DNA of 64,000 nucleotides from MFD04580-c1 sp963702995 (GTDB lineage: Bacteria > Planctomycetota > Phycisphaerae > Tepidisphaerales > Tepidisphaeraceae): NCBI GenBank assembly GCA_963702995.1, contig OY969783.1:186001-250000 (forward strand), read 5' to 3'. The notes below the pieces were generated by a model that worked only from the letters and a program-made list of their open reading frames with translations, had not been told where the DNA came from and made no database searches. Position 1 is the stretch's first letter. Each line of letters opens with the position of its first letter. Both the position numbers and the translations under genes were made by a program. Shown here one piece after another: positions 10,158 to 18,652 of the stretch.

Positions 10158-10981
10158 GGAGCTTCAGACGCCGCTTCGGGGCTCTCGTCGGGCGTCGCCG
10201 GCGGCGCCACCGAAGGGGGCGCCTGACGCTCGGAGAACTTCTCAAGGACGCCAGGGTTGAACGACAGTCGGTTGCGGCCGGTTCGCAAGAGGTTCTTCTG
10301 CCGCAACTGGGTCAGCGCCAGGCTCACGGTCTCCCGCGCCGCGCCGACCGCCTGGGCAAGCTGCTGGTGCGTGATGCGCAGCTCGACGCCTTCCTCACCT
10401 TCAAGCGGGCGGGCGGCCGCCGAGCGACTGAACTGTAACAACGTTTTAATGAGCCGCGAATTGGTGTCGTCAAACACCAGGTTCGCCGCCAGATCATACG
10501 CCGCGTGAAGCTTGCGGGCCAACTGCGCGATCAGCTCCGCCGCCATCGCGGGCCGCTGCGGAACGATGGACATCACGTGGTCCGCCGGGGCGTGGGACAC
10601 GGTCGCGGCCGTGACCGCGACGGCCCTCATTCCGTACCGCCATGTCCCGGCAAGGGCGGGGAAGCCGAACCAGTCGCCCGAGCCGAGGATCTCGACCAGC
10701 CGAGTCGAATTCAGCTCGAGCTGAAAGATTCGAACCTGGCCCTCGTGAATGTAGAACAGATCCGAGGCGGGGGTATCCGGCTCGTAGAGAGCGGCCCCGG
10801 CCCCGACCTGGATCCGCTTTGCCGCGACGATGGGGTCGGCGAGCAGCTCGTCCACCGCTCCGGGGGCGGGCCGCGGCGGATGGTACGCCCCTGAAGGGGG
10901 CGATCCGGCGGCTTCAGAGCCTCCAGTCCTGCCGCCGGCGTTCGCGCCGGCTTCCGGGGAAGAGGCTTCACTCTCTGACAT
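10154..10981 (-). CDS. Crp/Fnr-family transcriptional regulator
   Basis: Cyclic-nucleotide-type regulator of 275 residues. It has a Pro/Ala/Gly-rich N-terminal extension, then a jelly-roll sensor domain ('GAALYEPDTPASDLFYIHEGQVRIFQL', 'EILGSGDWFGFPAL'), a dimerisation helix and a C-terminal winged helix ('ITHQQLAQAVGAARETVSLALTQLRQKNLL'). The recognition helix keeps the Arg-Glu pair ('ARETV') that contacts TGTGA-type sites in E. coli CRP, while the third contact Arg is Leu. No cysteine cluster for an Fnr iron-sulfur centre is seen. The start 'MSESEASS' is chosen because an AAGGATGGG stretch precedes it. The 4-bp overlap with ubiA suggests one operon. The effector is unknown. Confidence 0.85.
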   Translation of the reverse strand: MSESEASSPEAGANAGGRTGGSEAAGSPPSGAYHPPRPAPGAVDELLADPIVAAKRIQVGAGAALYEPDTPASDLFYIHEGQVRIFQLELNSTRLVEILGSGDWFGFPALAGTWRYGMRAVAVTAATVSHAPADHVMSIVPQRPAMAAELIAQLARKLHAAYDLAANLVFDDTNSRLIKTLLQFSRSAAARPLEGEEGVELRITHQQLAQAVGAARETVSLALTQLRQKNLLRTGRNRLSFNPGVLEKFSERQAPPSVAPPATPDESPEAASEAP

Positions 10982-11428
10982 ACACGCCACCCATCCTTGA
11001 GCTTCCAGGAACGAACGCGGCTGCCGAACGCTATTCGCGTCGGCATCGCCGTCCGAACTACAACCGGAGCTTGCCACAGTTCGCCACAAACCAAACCACT
11101 AGAACTGAATCGACCGAAGTGGTTGTGAAACTCCAAGATGTGCTAAATTCATTCGGCGTCGTACCTAACGCCGTTCGGCATCGACCGCGGTCGATCGTTA
11201 TCAGACCCAGCGACGCACCGTCGCGTCCTATAATCGTGAATCAGATCACACTATACGCAACTGACGTTGCGCTTTGTGAGTAAAATCATAGAGCGGCACT
11301 TCCACCGCCGGCGTCGCATCGGAGCGCGGAGTTGATTCGTTATAGCGCGGTCGAAAGGCCGATCATCGCAGCGTTTTCAAGGCGGAAGAAGCCGCCCGAT
11401 TCGTGTGAAATCTTTCGCCCACGGGCGA
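10982..11428. other. Intergenic region, 447 bp, between galU end and Crp-family gene start
   Basis: No convincing gene. It must carry the promoter of the minus-strand Crp-family gene. The only clear motif is a CRP-like dyad at 11235-11250, immediately beside a plus-strand TATAAT hexamer at 11229-11234. Confidence 0.5.
11235..11250. promoter_or_regulatory. CRP-like operator (CGTGA-N6-TCACA)
   Basis: The 16-bp dyad CGTGAATCAGATCACA matches the enterobacterial CRP core TGTGA-N6-TCACA with one half-site mismatch. It lies about 254 bp upstream of a Crp-family gene whose recognition helix keeps the Arg-Glu pair that reads this core. Autoregulation is a guess. Confidence 0.35.
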
Positions 11429-12385
11429 TCACGATTTTACCTGCGTTGCCAGAATGCGGGCGATCGCTTCGCAGATCTCCGTCCGGTGGACTCCATTCAG
11501 CGCCAGCGCGAGCTGGGTCTCCATGAGCCCATAGGGGATGCCGGTATCGTAGCGTTGCCCCTCGTTCACGACGCACCAATATTTGTCCGTCTGTTGACGC
11601 AGGTGCTCCTGCGCCGCCGTCAGCTGAATCTCAGTCTTTTCACGCACGTCATTCTTGATGAGATACTCGAGGGAATCAAAGATTCTCGGGGAAAAGACGT
11701 GCATCCCGAAATGGGCGAGATAGTTCCCCGCCGGCTGACCGGGGGTCACCAGCCGCTCGCGCGCCGCCTGGATCGAGGGCTTTTCGACGATCAACTCGGC
11801 CTTGTAGATGCCCCGCGCGGCGTCGAACGGCGCTCCTCGAATCACGCCGAACAGATGCAGGTGCCGCTCGAGCGTCGGCTGGACGCCGCTGACCGCGTCG
11901 AGCATGTATTGCTCGTAGATCTTGATCAACTGCCGGGCGCAGCGCTCACGCGTGTTGCTGATGTAGATGTGATCGCCGAGGAGGAGCAGGAACGGTTCGT
12001 CGCCGACGAATTTCCTGGCTTGGAAGACCGCGTGCCCGAACCCCTCGGGCGACGCTTGTTCCGCGAAAGAGAGCCGATCGCCGAAGGCGCCGAGCTTTTC
12101 GGATTCGAGGATCGCCCAATCCTTCCCGCGATAGCCGCGCGCCTCCTCGTTGCTCATCCGGCGAAAGTAGTCGCGGTATTCCTCTTCCTCGCCCGGCTGG
12201 GTGATGATGCAGATCTCCTCGATCCCGCTGTCGATGCACTCTTCGCCGATGATCTGGATAACGGGCTTGGTCAGGCCGTCGCGGTCAACCAGCGGGAACA
12301 TCTCCTTCTGCACCGCGGTGGACGCCGGGTACTGCCGCGTCCCGCGGCCGGCCGCGGTGATGACCGCTTTACGCACTTTCGCCAT
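11429..12385 (-). CDS. galU: UTP--glucose-1-phosphate uridylyltransferase (nucleotidyltransferase)
   Basis: Nucleotide-sugar pyrophosphorylase of 318 residues making UDP-glucose (or a closely related NDP-sugar) from UTP and glucose-1-phosphate for glycan synthesis. The signature 'AAGRGTRQYPASTAVQKEMFPLVD' is the nucleotide-binding loop, with a typical GxGTR and KEM lysine. 'LLLLGDHIYISNT' supplies the metal-binding Asp, and 'IVEKPSIQAARERLVTPGQPAGNYLAHFGMHVFSP' is the sugar-binding region. The ATG at 12385 ('MAKVRKAVITAAG') is preferred to the longer frame because the domain begins immediately. Its upstream region ends at an insertion sequence 160 bp away. The GalU assignment is by family pattern; other sugars are possible. 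Confidence 0.85.
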   Translation of the reverse strand: MAKVRKAVITAAGRGTRQYPASTAVQKEMFPLVDRDGLTKPVIQIIGEECIDSGIEEICIITQPGEEEEYRDYFRRMSNEEARGYRGKDWAILESEKLGAFGDRLSFAEQASPEGFGHAVFQARKFVGDEPFLLLLGDHIYISNTRERCARQLIKIYEQYMLDAVSGVQPTLERHLHLFGVIRGAPFDAARGIYKAELIVEKPSIQAARERLVTPGQPAGNYLAHFGMHVFSPRIFDSLEYLIKNDVREKTEIQLTAAQEHLRQQTDKYWCVVNEGQRYDTGIPYGLMETQLALALNGVHRTEICEAIARILATQVKS

Positions 12386-12546
12386 GAGCAGACCTCTACA
12401 AGTCGAGAGGTAGCCTAAGCGCGCCACGCGGCGGGGGCAAGGAGGGCCGAGGCCCGGCCGCGGCGACCGTCAGCCTGCGATCAAGCCGGCGCGGCGCCTT
12501 GGCGGCGCTCCGCGTGTAGCGGCGGCCACAGATCGTGGCGATACTC

Positions 12547-12554
12547 GATCGACG
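12547..12554. repeat. 8-bp target site duplication, left copy (GATCGACG)
   Basis: GATCGACG immediately precedes the left inverted repeat of the insertion sequence. An identical copy abuts the right end at 14048-14055, as expected for an 8-bp target duplication. Confidence 0.88.
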
Positions 12555-12579
12555 GGGTGTGACCATCTTTTGTGGCCTT
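12555..12579. repeat. Left terminal inverted repeat of the IS
   Basis: Pairs with 14023-14047 over 25 positions with 4 mismatches; outermost bases GGGTGTG are identical. Confidence 0.85.
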
Positions 12580-13976
12580 ACGCCGCCGCTCGCTGAGTCC
12601 AGTAGGCTTTCCACTGCCCGCTCTCACGCATGGCGATCAGATTCATCATCTGCGCAGCATGGTCGCGGTCCCATTTCATTCCCGGCCGTTTCAGCCGCAA
12701 GGTCAGGGTCTTACAGGTCGCTTCGGTGGGCCCTGAGCCGATATCCCAGCCTTTGGCCAAGGCAGTGGGGTAATCGAGCATCTCACGTCGCTTCCAGACG
12801 TACTTGCGCAGGTTAGAGATGGCTTTTTTCTTGTGCGGAGCACGCACCTGTTTGTCCAAGGCATCAATGGTGGCCAACAGAGCCTTGGCTCCGCCCTGCT
12901 TGACGTCTTTCAACGCCGCACTGGCCCAGGCCCGCGCTTTCTCGCCCTGGCCCAGGCAACATCGAGCCGCCTCATGCACATGCTGGGCCAGGTGGTAAAA
13001 GTCCAGCAGCACCGCCGTGAGGCACACCAGCCAGGTGACCACCTGACGCCAGATCCACTTGGCCCCGTCAGTCAGCGACAAGGCGCAGTCGGCTGCTTCC
13101 AGGTTGATCAGCGATGCATGCCGGCCCAGCAGCTTGCCGAAAGCCTTGCCGTCATTTTCGCTGACGAACACATGGCGACGTTGCTTGGGCTGGTCGTAGA
13201 AGACCCCGATCTTCATCTCCTTGTAACGCTCATCGCTGCCGACACGCCGCTGGGGTAGGGGCTTGGCATTGCCCAACCCGGCTTTTTCCCGCTGTTTTCG
13301 ACGCTCCACGTGCCTTTTCCGGCGTTTGTCCTTTTCGTCCTGGGTCACCGTCGGCGCCATCACCCCGTCGATGCCGGTGTAGACCCGGCTCGTGCCGTCG
13401 TCCAGCTTCGCCTGCGGCGTCGTCCATGCCGGAGCCAACTTGCCGCTGTCGCGGACCTTTCGAACATCCTGGCCGGTGCCCTCGACAATGGCCCGCAGCC
13501 GCTCTTTGCTTGTGCCGATGCCCCCCACACGCCTCAGGTCCTCGCTGGCTTGGGCAAAGTCCTGCCCGATGCCCATCAGACAACACAATTCCATCGCACC
13601 CGGCGAAACGGTTGACTTGGCGACGCCCGACAACTCATCGGCCGGACAAACGCCCCCACACGCCTTGGACCAGAAGTATTTGCGACAAAGACGCACTTCA
13701 CCGTCGGCGGTCAGCACGCTGATCAGACGCTTTCCTTTGCTTTTGAGCTTTCGCTGATCCAGAGGGGGAAAAAGCCGCCTGAGGGGCGGCATCCATGCGG
13801 GCCTGCAATATCTGCTGATACGATTCGCTCATGAGCTTCTGGAAAATCTCGCGGACCTGCCACTCGCTGGCGGCGATCCAACTCCCATCGGGCGCGTGCT
13901 CCACCGCGTCCAATGCCTTCTCCAGAGATTGTTCGATCTGTTCATTGAGCGCACGCTTGACTGCGTCGCGGTCCAT
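12578..13976 (-). CDS. ISKra4-family DDE transposase in two overlapping frames
   Basis: The first frame (13976 down to about 13765) encodes the N-terminal region 'MDRDAVKRALNEQIEQSLEK...YQQILQARMDAAPQ', with GGAGG five bases before its ATG. The second frame carries the catalytic part. Candidate DDE residues are Asp in 'YTGIDGVMAPTV', Asp in 'SLTDGAKWIWRQV' and Glu in 'GSGPTEATCKTL'; 'LLDFYHLAQHVHEAA' is typical of the family. The frames meet at a run TTTTTCCCCC (minus strand, about 13763-13772), where a +1 shift joins 'AAFS' to 'PPLDQRKLKSKGKR'. This could be a programmed frameshift, which some ISKra4 elements use, or one of the many indels in this sequence. It makes the enzyme for its own element. 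Confidence 0.88.
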
Positions 13977-14022
13977 GAGGCCTCCTTGCCATCAAAGGGC
14001 GGAGCCACGCGTATATTAACCC

Positions 14023-14047
14023 AAGGCCACAAAGATTGGCCACACCC
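14023..14047. repeat. Right terminal inverted repeat of the IS
   Basis: Inverted partner of 12555-12579; AAGGCCACAAAG inner part and CCACACCC outer end. Confidence 0.85.
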
Positions 14048-14055
14048 GATCGACG
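14048..14055. repeat. 8-bp target site duplication, right copy (GATCGACG)
   Basis: Identical to 12547-12554 and directly adjacent to the right inverted repeat. Confidence 0.88.
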
Positions 14056-14065
14056 CGGCGCCGGC

Positions 14066-14095
14066 TTGACACCCGGCCTTGCAGGCGGCTATCTC
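14066..14095 (+). promoter_or_regulatory. Candidate guaB promoter, possibly giving a leaderless mRNA
   Basis: TTGACA at 14066-14071 and TATCTC at 14090-14095 are separated by 18 bp. A start of transcription 6-7 bases after the -10 box falls on the guaB ATG at 14102, and no Shine-Dalgarno sequence precedes that ATG. The -35 box is only 18 bp outside the IS end. Confidence 0.5.
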
Positions 14096-14101
14096 TACCC
14101 C

Positions 14102-15646
14102 ATGGAGCACTCGAAAATCCTGTACGACGGGATCACCTTTGACGACGTCCTGCTGATCCCCGCCCGCAGCGACTTTGTCCCATCCGACGCCGACACGCAC
14201 ACGCGCCTCACCCGGCTCATCGAGCTGAATATCCCCCTCATCAGCGCACCGATGGACACCGTCACCGAAGCGGCGCTGGCGATCGCGCTGGCGCAGGAAG
14301 GCGGCATCGGCATCATTCACAAGAACCTTTCCGTTGAGAACCAGGCCCGCGAAGTTGAAAAAGTGAAGCGGAGCGAGAACGGCGTGATCGTTGACCCGAT
14401 CACGCTCCCCCCGACCGCCACCGTCGGGACCGCGCGCCGGGTCATGCGGGAGTACAACGTCAGCGGCATCCCGATCGTCGAAGGGGGCGACGAATCAGGC
14501 GTCCGCGCCCCCCGTCACGCCGAGAGCCCTCGAAGTGCGGCCGGCAAGCTCCCTCCGAAGCTCGTCGGCATCATGACCCGGCGCGACCTGAAGTTTCAGG
14601 AGGATGATTCCCGGCGGATCGGCGAAGTGATGACGCGGGAGAACCTCGTCACCGCACCCGAAGAGACGTCGCTCGATCAGGCCGAGCAGATCCTTTACAA
14701 GTCCAAGGTCGAGAAGCTCCTCCTGGTCGATTCGGAGAACCGGCTGGCGGGGCTGATCACAATGCGGGACATCGACAAGCTCCACCAGTACCCCCAGGCG
14801 TGCAAGGACAAACGCGGCCGCCTGCGGGTGGGCGCCGCCACCGGCGTCAAGGATTTCGCCCGGGTTGACGCGCTCATCAAGGCGGACGTGGATGTGGTCG
14901 TCGTCGATACCGCCCACGGCCACAGCCGCAACGTGGTGGAGACGGTGCGGGAGATCAAGAAGAACTACTCGATCCAGGTGATCGCCGGGAACGTGGCGAC
15001 GGCCGAAGGGGCGCGCGACCTGATCGAGGCCGGCGTTGACGGCGTGAAGGTCGGCATCGGGCCGGGGGCGATCTGCACGACGCGGATCATCAGCGGCGTC
15101 GGCGTGCCGCAGGTCACGGCGATCTTCAACGCGATGAGCGTGGCCGAGGCCGCCGGCGTGCCGGTGATCGCCGATGGCGGCATCCGCCACAGCGGCGACA
15201 TCACCAAGGCGATCGCCGCCGGCGCCAGCTCGGTGATGATGGGGAGCCTCTTCGCCGGGCTCGATGAGAGCCCCGGCGAGACGATCATTCACCAGGGGCG
15301 GCGCTACAAGAGCTACCGCGGCATGGGGAGCATGGGGGCGATGATCGCCGGCAGCGGCGATCGGTACGGGCAGGGCGGCGTGCGCGAACGCGGCAAGCTG
15401 GTGCCTGAAGGCGTTGAGGGGCGGGTGCCATACCGTGGGCCGCTGGGGGATTTCGTCTACCAGCTTGTCGGCGGGCTGCGGGCCGGCATGGGGTATTGCG
15501 GCACGCGAAACGTCGAACAGCTTCGCAGGGAAGCCAGGTTCTGCCGCGTCTCGGCCGCCAGCATGGCCGAGAGCCATCCGCACGACATCGCGATCACCAA
15601 GGAGTCGCCGAACTACAGCGTTGACTTCGCCGAAGGGCTGAAGTGA
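14102..15646 (+). CDS. guaB: IMP dehydrogenase
   Basis: Oxidises IMP to XMP with NAD, the committed step to guanine nucleotides; cytosolic homotetramer. The 514-residue length is close to the family norm. The N-terminal 'ILYDGITFDDVLLIPARSDFVPS' and 'ISAPMDTVTE' are diagnostic. A CBS pair spans about 95-225 and carries a 22-residue insertion at about 129-150 rich in Gly, Arg, Pro and Ser. The catalytic Cys325 lies in 'GPGAICTTR', and 'YRGMGSMGAM' forms the flap region. The ATG at 14102 matches the conserved N-terminus; the longer frame from 14036 would begin inside the insertion sequence. It stands alone on the plus strand. Confidence 0.95.
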   Translation: MEHSKILYDGITFDDVLLIPARSDFVPSDADTHTRLTRLIELNIPLISAPMDTVTEAALAIALAQEGGIGIIHKNLSVENQAREVEKVKRSENGVIVDPITLPPTATVGTARRVMREYNVSGIPIVEGGDESGVRAPRHAESPRSAAGKLPPKLVGIMTRRDLKFQEDDSRRIGEVMTRENLVTAPEETSLDQAEQILYKSKVEKLLLVDSENRLAGLITMRDIDKLHQYPQACKDKRGRLRVGAATGVKDFARVDALIKADVDVVVVDTAHGHSRNVVETVREIKKNYSIQVIAGNVATAEGARDLIEAGVDGVKVGIGPGAICTTRIISGVGVPQVTAIFNAMSVAEAAGVPVIADGGIRHSGDITKAIAAGASSVMMGSLFAGLDESPGETIIHQGRRYKSYRGMGSMGAMIAGSGDRYGQGGVRERGKLVPEGVEGRVPYRGPLGDFVYQLVGGLRAGMGYCGTRNVEQLRREARFCRVSAASMAESHPHDIAITKESPNYSVDFAEGLK

Positions 15647-16218
15647 TCGGTGCGTTGGGGCGGCTTTGTCAGCGAGTGAAGGGGCTGACGTGACGACTGG
15701 CGATGCGGGTGTCACGGTGAGCGCAGGTGACCCCATCGCGGTTCCGACCAGTGTCAGCGCCGAGCTCCATTTGGCATAACCCATTGTTATGTCAATTATC
15801 ATTTAAATGTCTTTGCCGCACTCCGTAAGCACCCCTATCTTCTCACCAGGCGATGGAACGTTTCGTGGTCGGCCATTTGCCGAACCGTGCAACGGCCCCC
15901 GCGAGCCGCGACTGTGAGGAAGCGGTTGGGCTCCCGCTGAGATCTATTTGAAATCTCGGAGCACCCGCACTGCGTGCCCCGACCGTTCCCTCAAGGCCCC
16001 TCACGGTCGCGGCTCGCGACGGGCCCTACTTGACGGCGTTGTGCCCGGCCGTACCCGACGAAGAGCGTCCACATGGCGTACAATCGTGTTCCGACAGTGG
16101 AGGGCGCCTTGGGGTCTTACGCATCGGTTATCACGTCCGCGTCGTGGCATTGTTGACGCCGCCCATTGCCGTCCGCCGCGTCGCCACGCCACGCCCTCAC
16201 GCCTATCGGAACCTCGCC
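15647..16218. other. Intergenic region, 572 bp, between guaB and korA
   Basis: No supported gene. It holds an AT-rich patch at about 15771-15815 with a small dyad (CATAAC 15775-15780, GTTATG 15786-15791) that could be a promoter or operator for korA. It also holds a degenerate member of the TCACGGtCGCGGCTCG repeat family at 15997-16017. The frame running from 16030 into korA lacks family similarity before residue 64. Confidence 0.5.
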
Positions 16219-18189
16219 ATGACCCTTATCGACACGACCACGCCCGCGCACGGAACGACCTCATCGACGCCCCCGCGTCCGATTCACGAGCTTCCCTCCG
16301 TCGTTATCCGCTTCGCCGGGGACTCTGGCGACGGCATGCAGCTGGCGGGGACCCAGTTCACCGACACCTCCGCCCTGTTCGGGAACGACGTCAGCACGCT
16401 GCCTGACTTCCCGGCGGAGATTCGCGCTCCCGCCGGCACGCTCGCCGGCGTCAGCGGCTTCCAGGTCCACTTTTCCAGCAGCGAGATCTTCACCCCCGGC
16501 GATAACGTTGACGCGCTGGTGGCGATGAACCCCGCGGCCCTCAAGTCCAACCTCAAAGCGGCGAAGCCCGGGGCCATCGTCATCGTCAACGACGATGCCT
16601 TCGGCCCGTCCGACCTGCGGAAAGCGGGTTACGCCGTCAGCCCCCTCGAAGACAACACCCTCTCCGGTCACCGGCTGGTGCGGGTGCCGATCAACAAGCT
16701 CACCGCCGCCGCCGCCGAAGGGACCGGGCTGACCGCCAAGGAGATCGACCGTTGCAAGAACATGTTTGCCCTGGGCCTTTGCTACTGGCTCTATGGGCGG
16801 CCGATCGAACCGACGCTGGCCTACATCAATGCGAAGTTCGCGCGCAAGGCCCAGGTCATGCTCGCCAACGCGGCCGCCCTGAAAGCGGGGTTCCATTTCG
16901 GTGAGACCGCCGAGCTGCTCGACGCGCAGTACACCGTTCCCCGCGCCAAGCTGCCGCCCGGGACCTACCGGAAGATCACCGGCAATGAGGCCACGGCGCT
17001 GGGGATGATCGCGGCCGCCGAACTGGCGTCGAAGCAGTTGCTCTATTGCTCCTACCCGATCACCCCGGCCAGCGACATTCTCCACCACCTGTCGAACCGT
17101 AAGGAGTTCGACGTGATCACCTTTCAGGCGGAGGATGAGATCGCGGCCGTCGGCGCCGCCATCGGCGCGAGCTTCGGCGGGTCGCTCGGCGCGACGGGCA
17201 CCAGCGGGCCGGGCTTGGCGCTGAAGTCCGAGGCGATCGGGCTGGCTGTGATGACCGAGCTTCCCCTCGTGATCGTCGATGTCCAGCGCGGCGGCCCGAG
17301 CACCGGGCTGCCGACGAAGACGGAACAGTCGGACCTGTTCCAGGCGCTGTTCGGGCGGAACGGCGAATGCCCTGTCCCCGTGATCGCGGCCGCCAGCCCG
17401 TCCGACTGCTTTTCCGCGATCGTCGAAGCCTTCACCGTCGCGACCCGCTACATGACGCCGGTCCTGTTCCTCTCCGACGGGTACCTCGCCAACGGCTCCG
17501 AGCCATGGCTCATCCCCAATGTGGCGGACCTTCCGCACATCCTCATCGAGCACCCGACGCCAGAGACAGCCGAGCAGCCGTTCATGCCTTATCGACGCGA
17601 CGGCAATCTCGCCCGCCCATGGGCGCTGCCGGGGACGCCGGGCCTGGAGCATCGGATCGGCGGGATCGAGAAGCAGGACGTGACCGGGAACGTCAGTTAT
17701 GAACCGGCGAACCACGAGCACATGGTGCGCCTCCGTGCGGCCAAAGTCGCCCGGGTGCGGCCGCCCGGGCCGGGCCTGCTCTGGACGGGCCCGGAATCGG
17801 GCGAGGTGCTGGTGATCGGCTGGGGCAGTACGTTCGGCGCGATCAAGGCGGCGACGCTCGAGCTGCGCCGGCAGGGGGTCGAGGTGTCGGCCGCCCACGT
17901 GCGCTACCTCAACCCGCTGCCGACGCGGCTGGGCGAGGCCATGGCCCGGTTCCGGCACGTGCTGGTCCCCGAGATGAACCTCGGCCAGTTCCGCACCCTG
18001 TTGCGCGACCGATTCCTGGTGGACGCGAAGGGGCTCAACAAGGTGAAGGGCCAGCCCTTCACGATTCGTGAGATCATCGACGGCGTCAAGGAGCTGCGGG
18101 AAGGTCGGGCGGGGACATACGAAGTCTCAATGGCCGAAGCGAGCGACCCCATCGAGAGGGATCCAGAGCCGACGCCGGGGGATGGATGA
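16219..18189 (+). CDS. korA: 2-oxoacid:ferredoxin oxidoreductase, fused gamma-alpha subunit
   Basis: One half of a CoA-dependent 2-oxoacid (probably 2-oxoglutarate) ferredoxin oxidoreductase, which converts the keto acid to acyl-CoA, CO2 and reduced ferredoxin. The N-terminal gamma domain (about 30-220) begins 'VIRFAGDSGDGMQLAGTQF'. The alpha domain begins near 'GNEATALGMIAAAE' and includes 'YPITPASDILHHL' and 'FQAEDEIAAVGAAIGASF', then 'GTSGPGLALKSEAIGLA'. The fused 656-residue form is usual in KorA/VorB-type enzymes. The ATG at 16219 ('MTLIDTTTPAHG') is chosen because similarity starts soon after. Its partner korB follows after a 463-bp gap containing an antisense antitoxin gene. Confidence 0.92.
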   Translation: MTLIDTTTPAHGTTSSTPPRPIHELPSVVIRFAGDSGDGMQLAGTQFTDTSALFGNDVSTLPDFPAEIRAPAGTLAGVSGFQVHFSSSEIFTPGDNVDALVAMNPAALKSNLKAAKPGAIVIVNDDAFGPSDLRKAGYAVSPLEDNTLSGHRLVRVPINKLTAAAAEGTGLTAKEIDRCKNMFALGLCYWLYGRPIEPTLAYINAKFARKAQVMLANAAALKAGFHFGETAELLDAQYTVPRAKLPPGTYRKITGNEATALGMIAAAELASKQLLYCSYPITPASDILHHLSNRKEFDVITFQAEDEIAAVGAAIGASFGGSLGATGTSGPGLALKSEAIGLAVMTELPLVIVDVQRGGPSTGLPTKTEQSDLFQALFGRNGECPVPVIAAASPSDCFSAIVEAFTVATRYMTPVLFLSDGYLANGSEPWLIPNVADLPHILIEHPTPETAEQPFMPYRRDGNLARPWALPGTPGLEHRIGGIEKQDVTGNVSYEPANHEHMVRLRAAKVARVRPPGPGLLWTGPESGEVLVIGWGSTFGAIKAATLELRRQGVEVSAAHVRYLNPLPTRLGEAMARFRHVLVPEMNLGQFRTLLRDRFLVDAKGLNKVKGQPFTIREIIDGVKELREGRAGTYEVSMAEASDPIERDPEPTPGDG

Positions 18190-18275
18190 TTATGATGCGG
18201 ATTCTCGACATCGCACGGACTAAGACAGTCGAGCTCTCACGGCGAACGTCGATCTCGGGAAGTCCTCTACTCCGA

Positions 18276-18581
18276 TCAGCGCTTTCCCGGCTTCGGGCGC
18301 GTCGTGCGGCCGCGGCCCGCGCCAAGATCGGCAACGGTCTTCGCCATGGCCTGCTCGCCGTCGATTACGCGGCCGGCGGCCTGGTCGTCTCGGGCCACGC
18401 GGACCTTCTCGCAAATGCTGACCCAGAAAGCGTCAGCCGCATTGTCGCGTTCGCGGAGCGCTCGCAGGCTCTCGCGTACGACTTCGCTGGCCGATTCGTA
18501 CCCGCCACTCTTCACCTTCGACCGGACGAATTGCTCAAGCGAAGGCGTCAAGGAAACGTTCATCGTCGCGCTTCTTGCCAT
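18276..18581 (-). CDS. ParD-like ribbon-helix-helix antitoxin, orphan
   Basis: A 101-residue protein whose N-terminus 'MNVSLTPSLEQFVRSKVKSGGYESASEVVRESLRALRERD' matches the CopG/ParD-type (CC2985-like) ribbon-helix-helix antitoxins. These dimerise, bind their own promoter and block a ParE toxin through the C-terminus. The start 'MARSATMNVSL' at 18581 is used; the inner ATG at about 18563 is equally possible. No ParE reading frame follows on the minus strand before korA, so the toxin is absent or elsewhere. The gene lies antisense between korA and korB, which are normally adjacent, so it looks like an insertion. Toxin-antitoxin function is therefore unproven. Confidence 0.75.
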   Translation of the reverse strand: MARSATMNVSLTPSLEQFVRSKVKSGGYESASEVVRESLRALRERDNAADAFWVSICEKVRVARDDQAAGRVIDGEQAMAKTVADLGAGRGRTTRPKPGKR

Positions 18582-18652
18582 GGTAAGAAAATAGACTTCC
18601 CAGCGTCGATTGGCAACCGTTGCCACAGACGACACCCACGACGGCCTCTGAT

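Larger units (their letters stand above)
12555..14047 (-). mobile_element. Complete insertion sequence, ISKra4 family
   Basis: A 1493-bp element bounded by 25-bp imperfect inverted repeats: the left begins GGGTGTGACCATC and the right, read inward, GGGTGTGGCCAAT; both continue TTTGTGGCCTT, with 4 mismatches overall. It is flanked by 8-bp direct repeats GATCGACG. It carries one transposase gene in two frames. From memory, GGG ends, 8-bp duplications and a frameshifted transposase fit the ISMich2 subgroup of ISKra4. It sits in the divergent promoter space between galU and guaB. The intact ends and exact duplication suggest recent insertion. Confidence 0.9.

Noticed and set aside
14036..14101. 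Upstream extension of guaB
   Set aside because: It would start inside the insertion sequence; conserved IMP dehydrogenase sequence begins at 14102.
18086..18275. A ParE toxin downstream of the ParD-like gene
   Set aside because: The minus strand there has early stops, and the short frame starting 'MSRIRIIII' overlaps korA and lacks ParE features.
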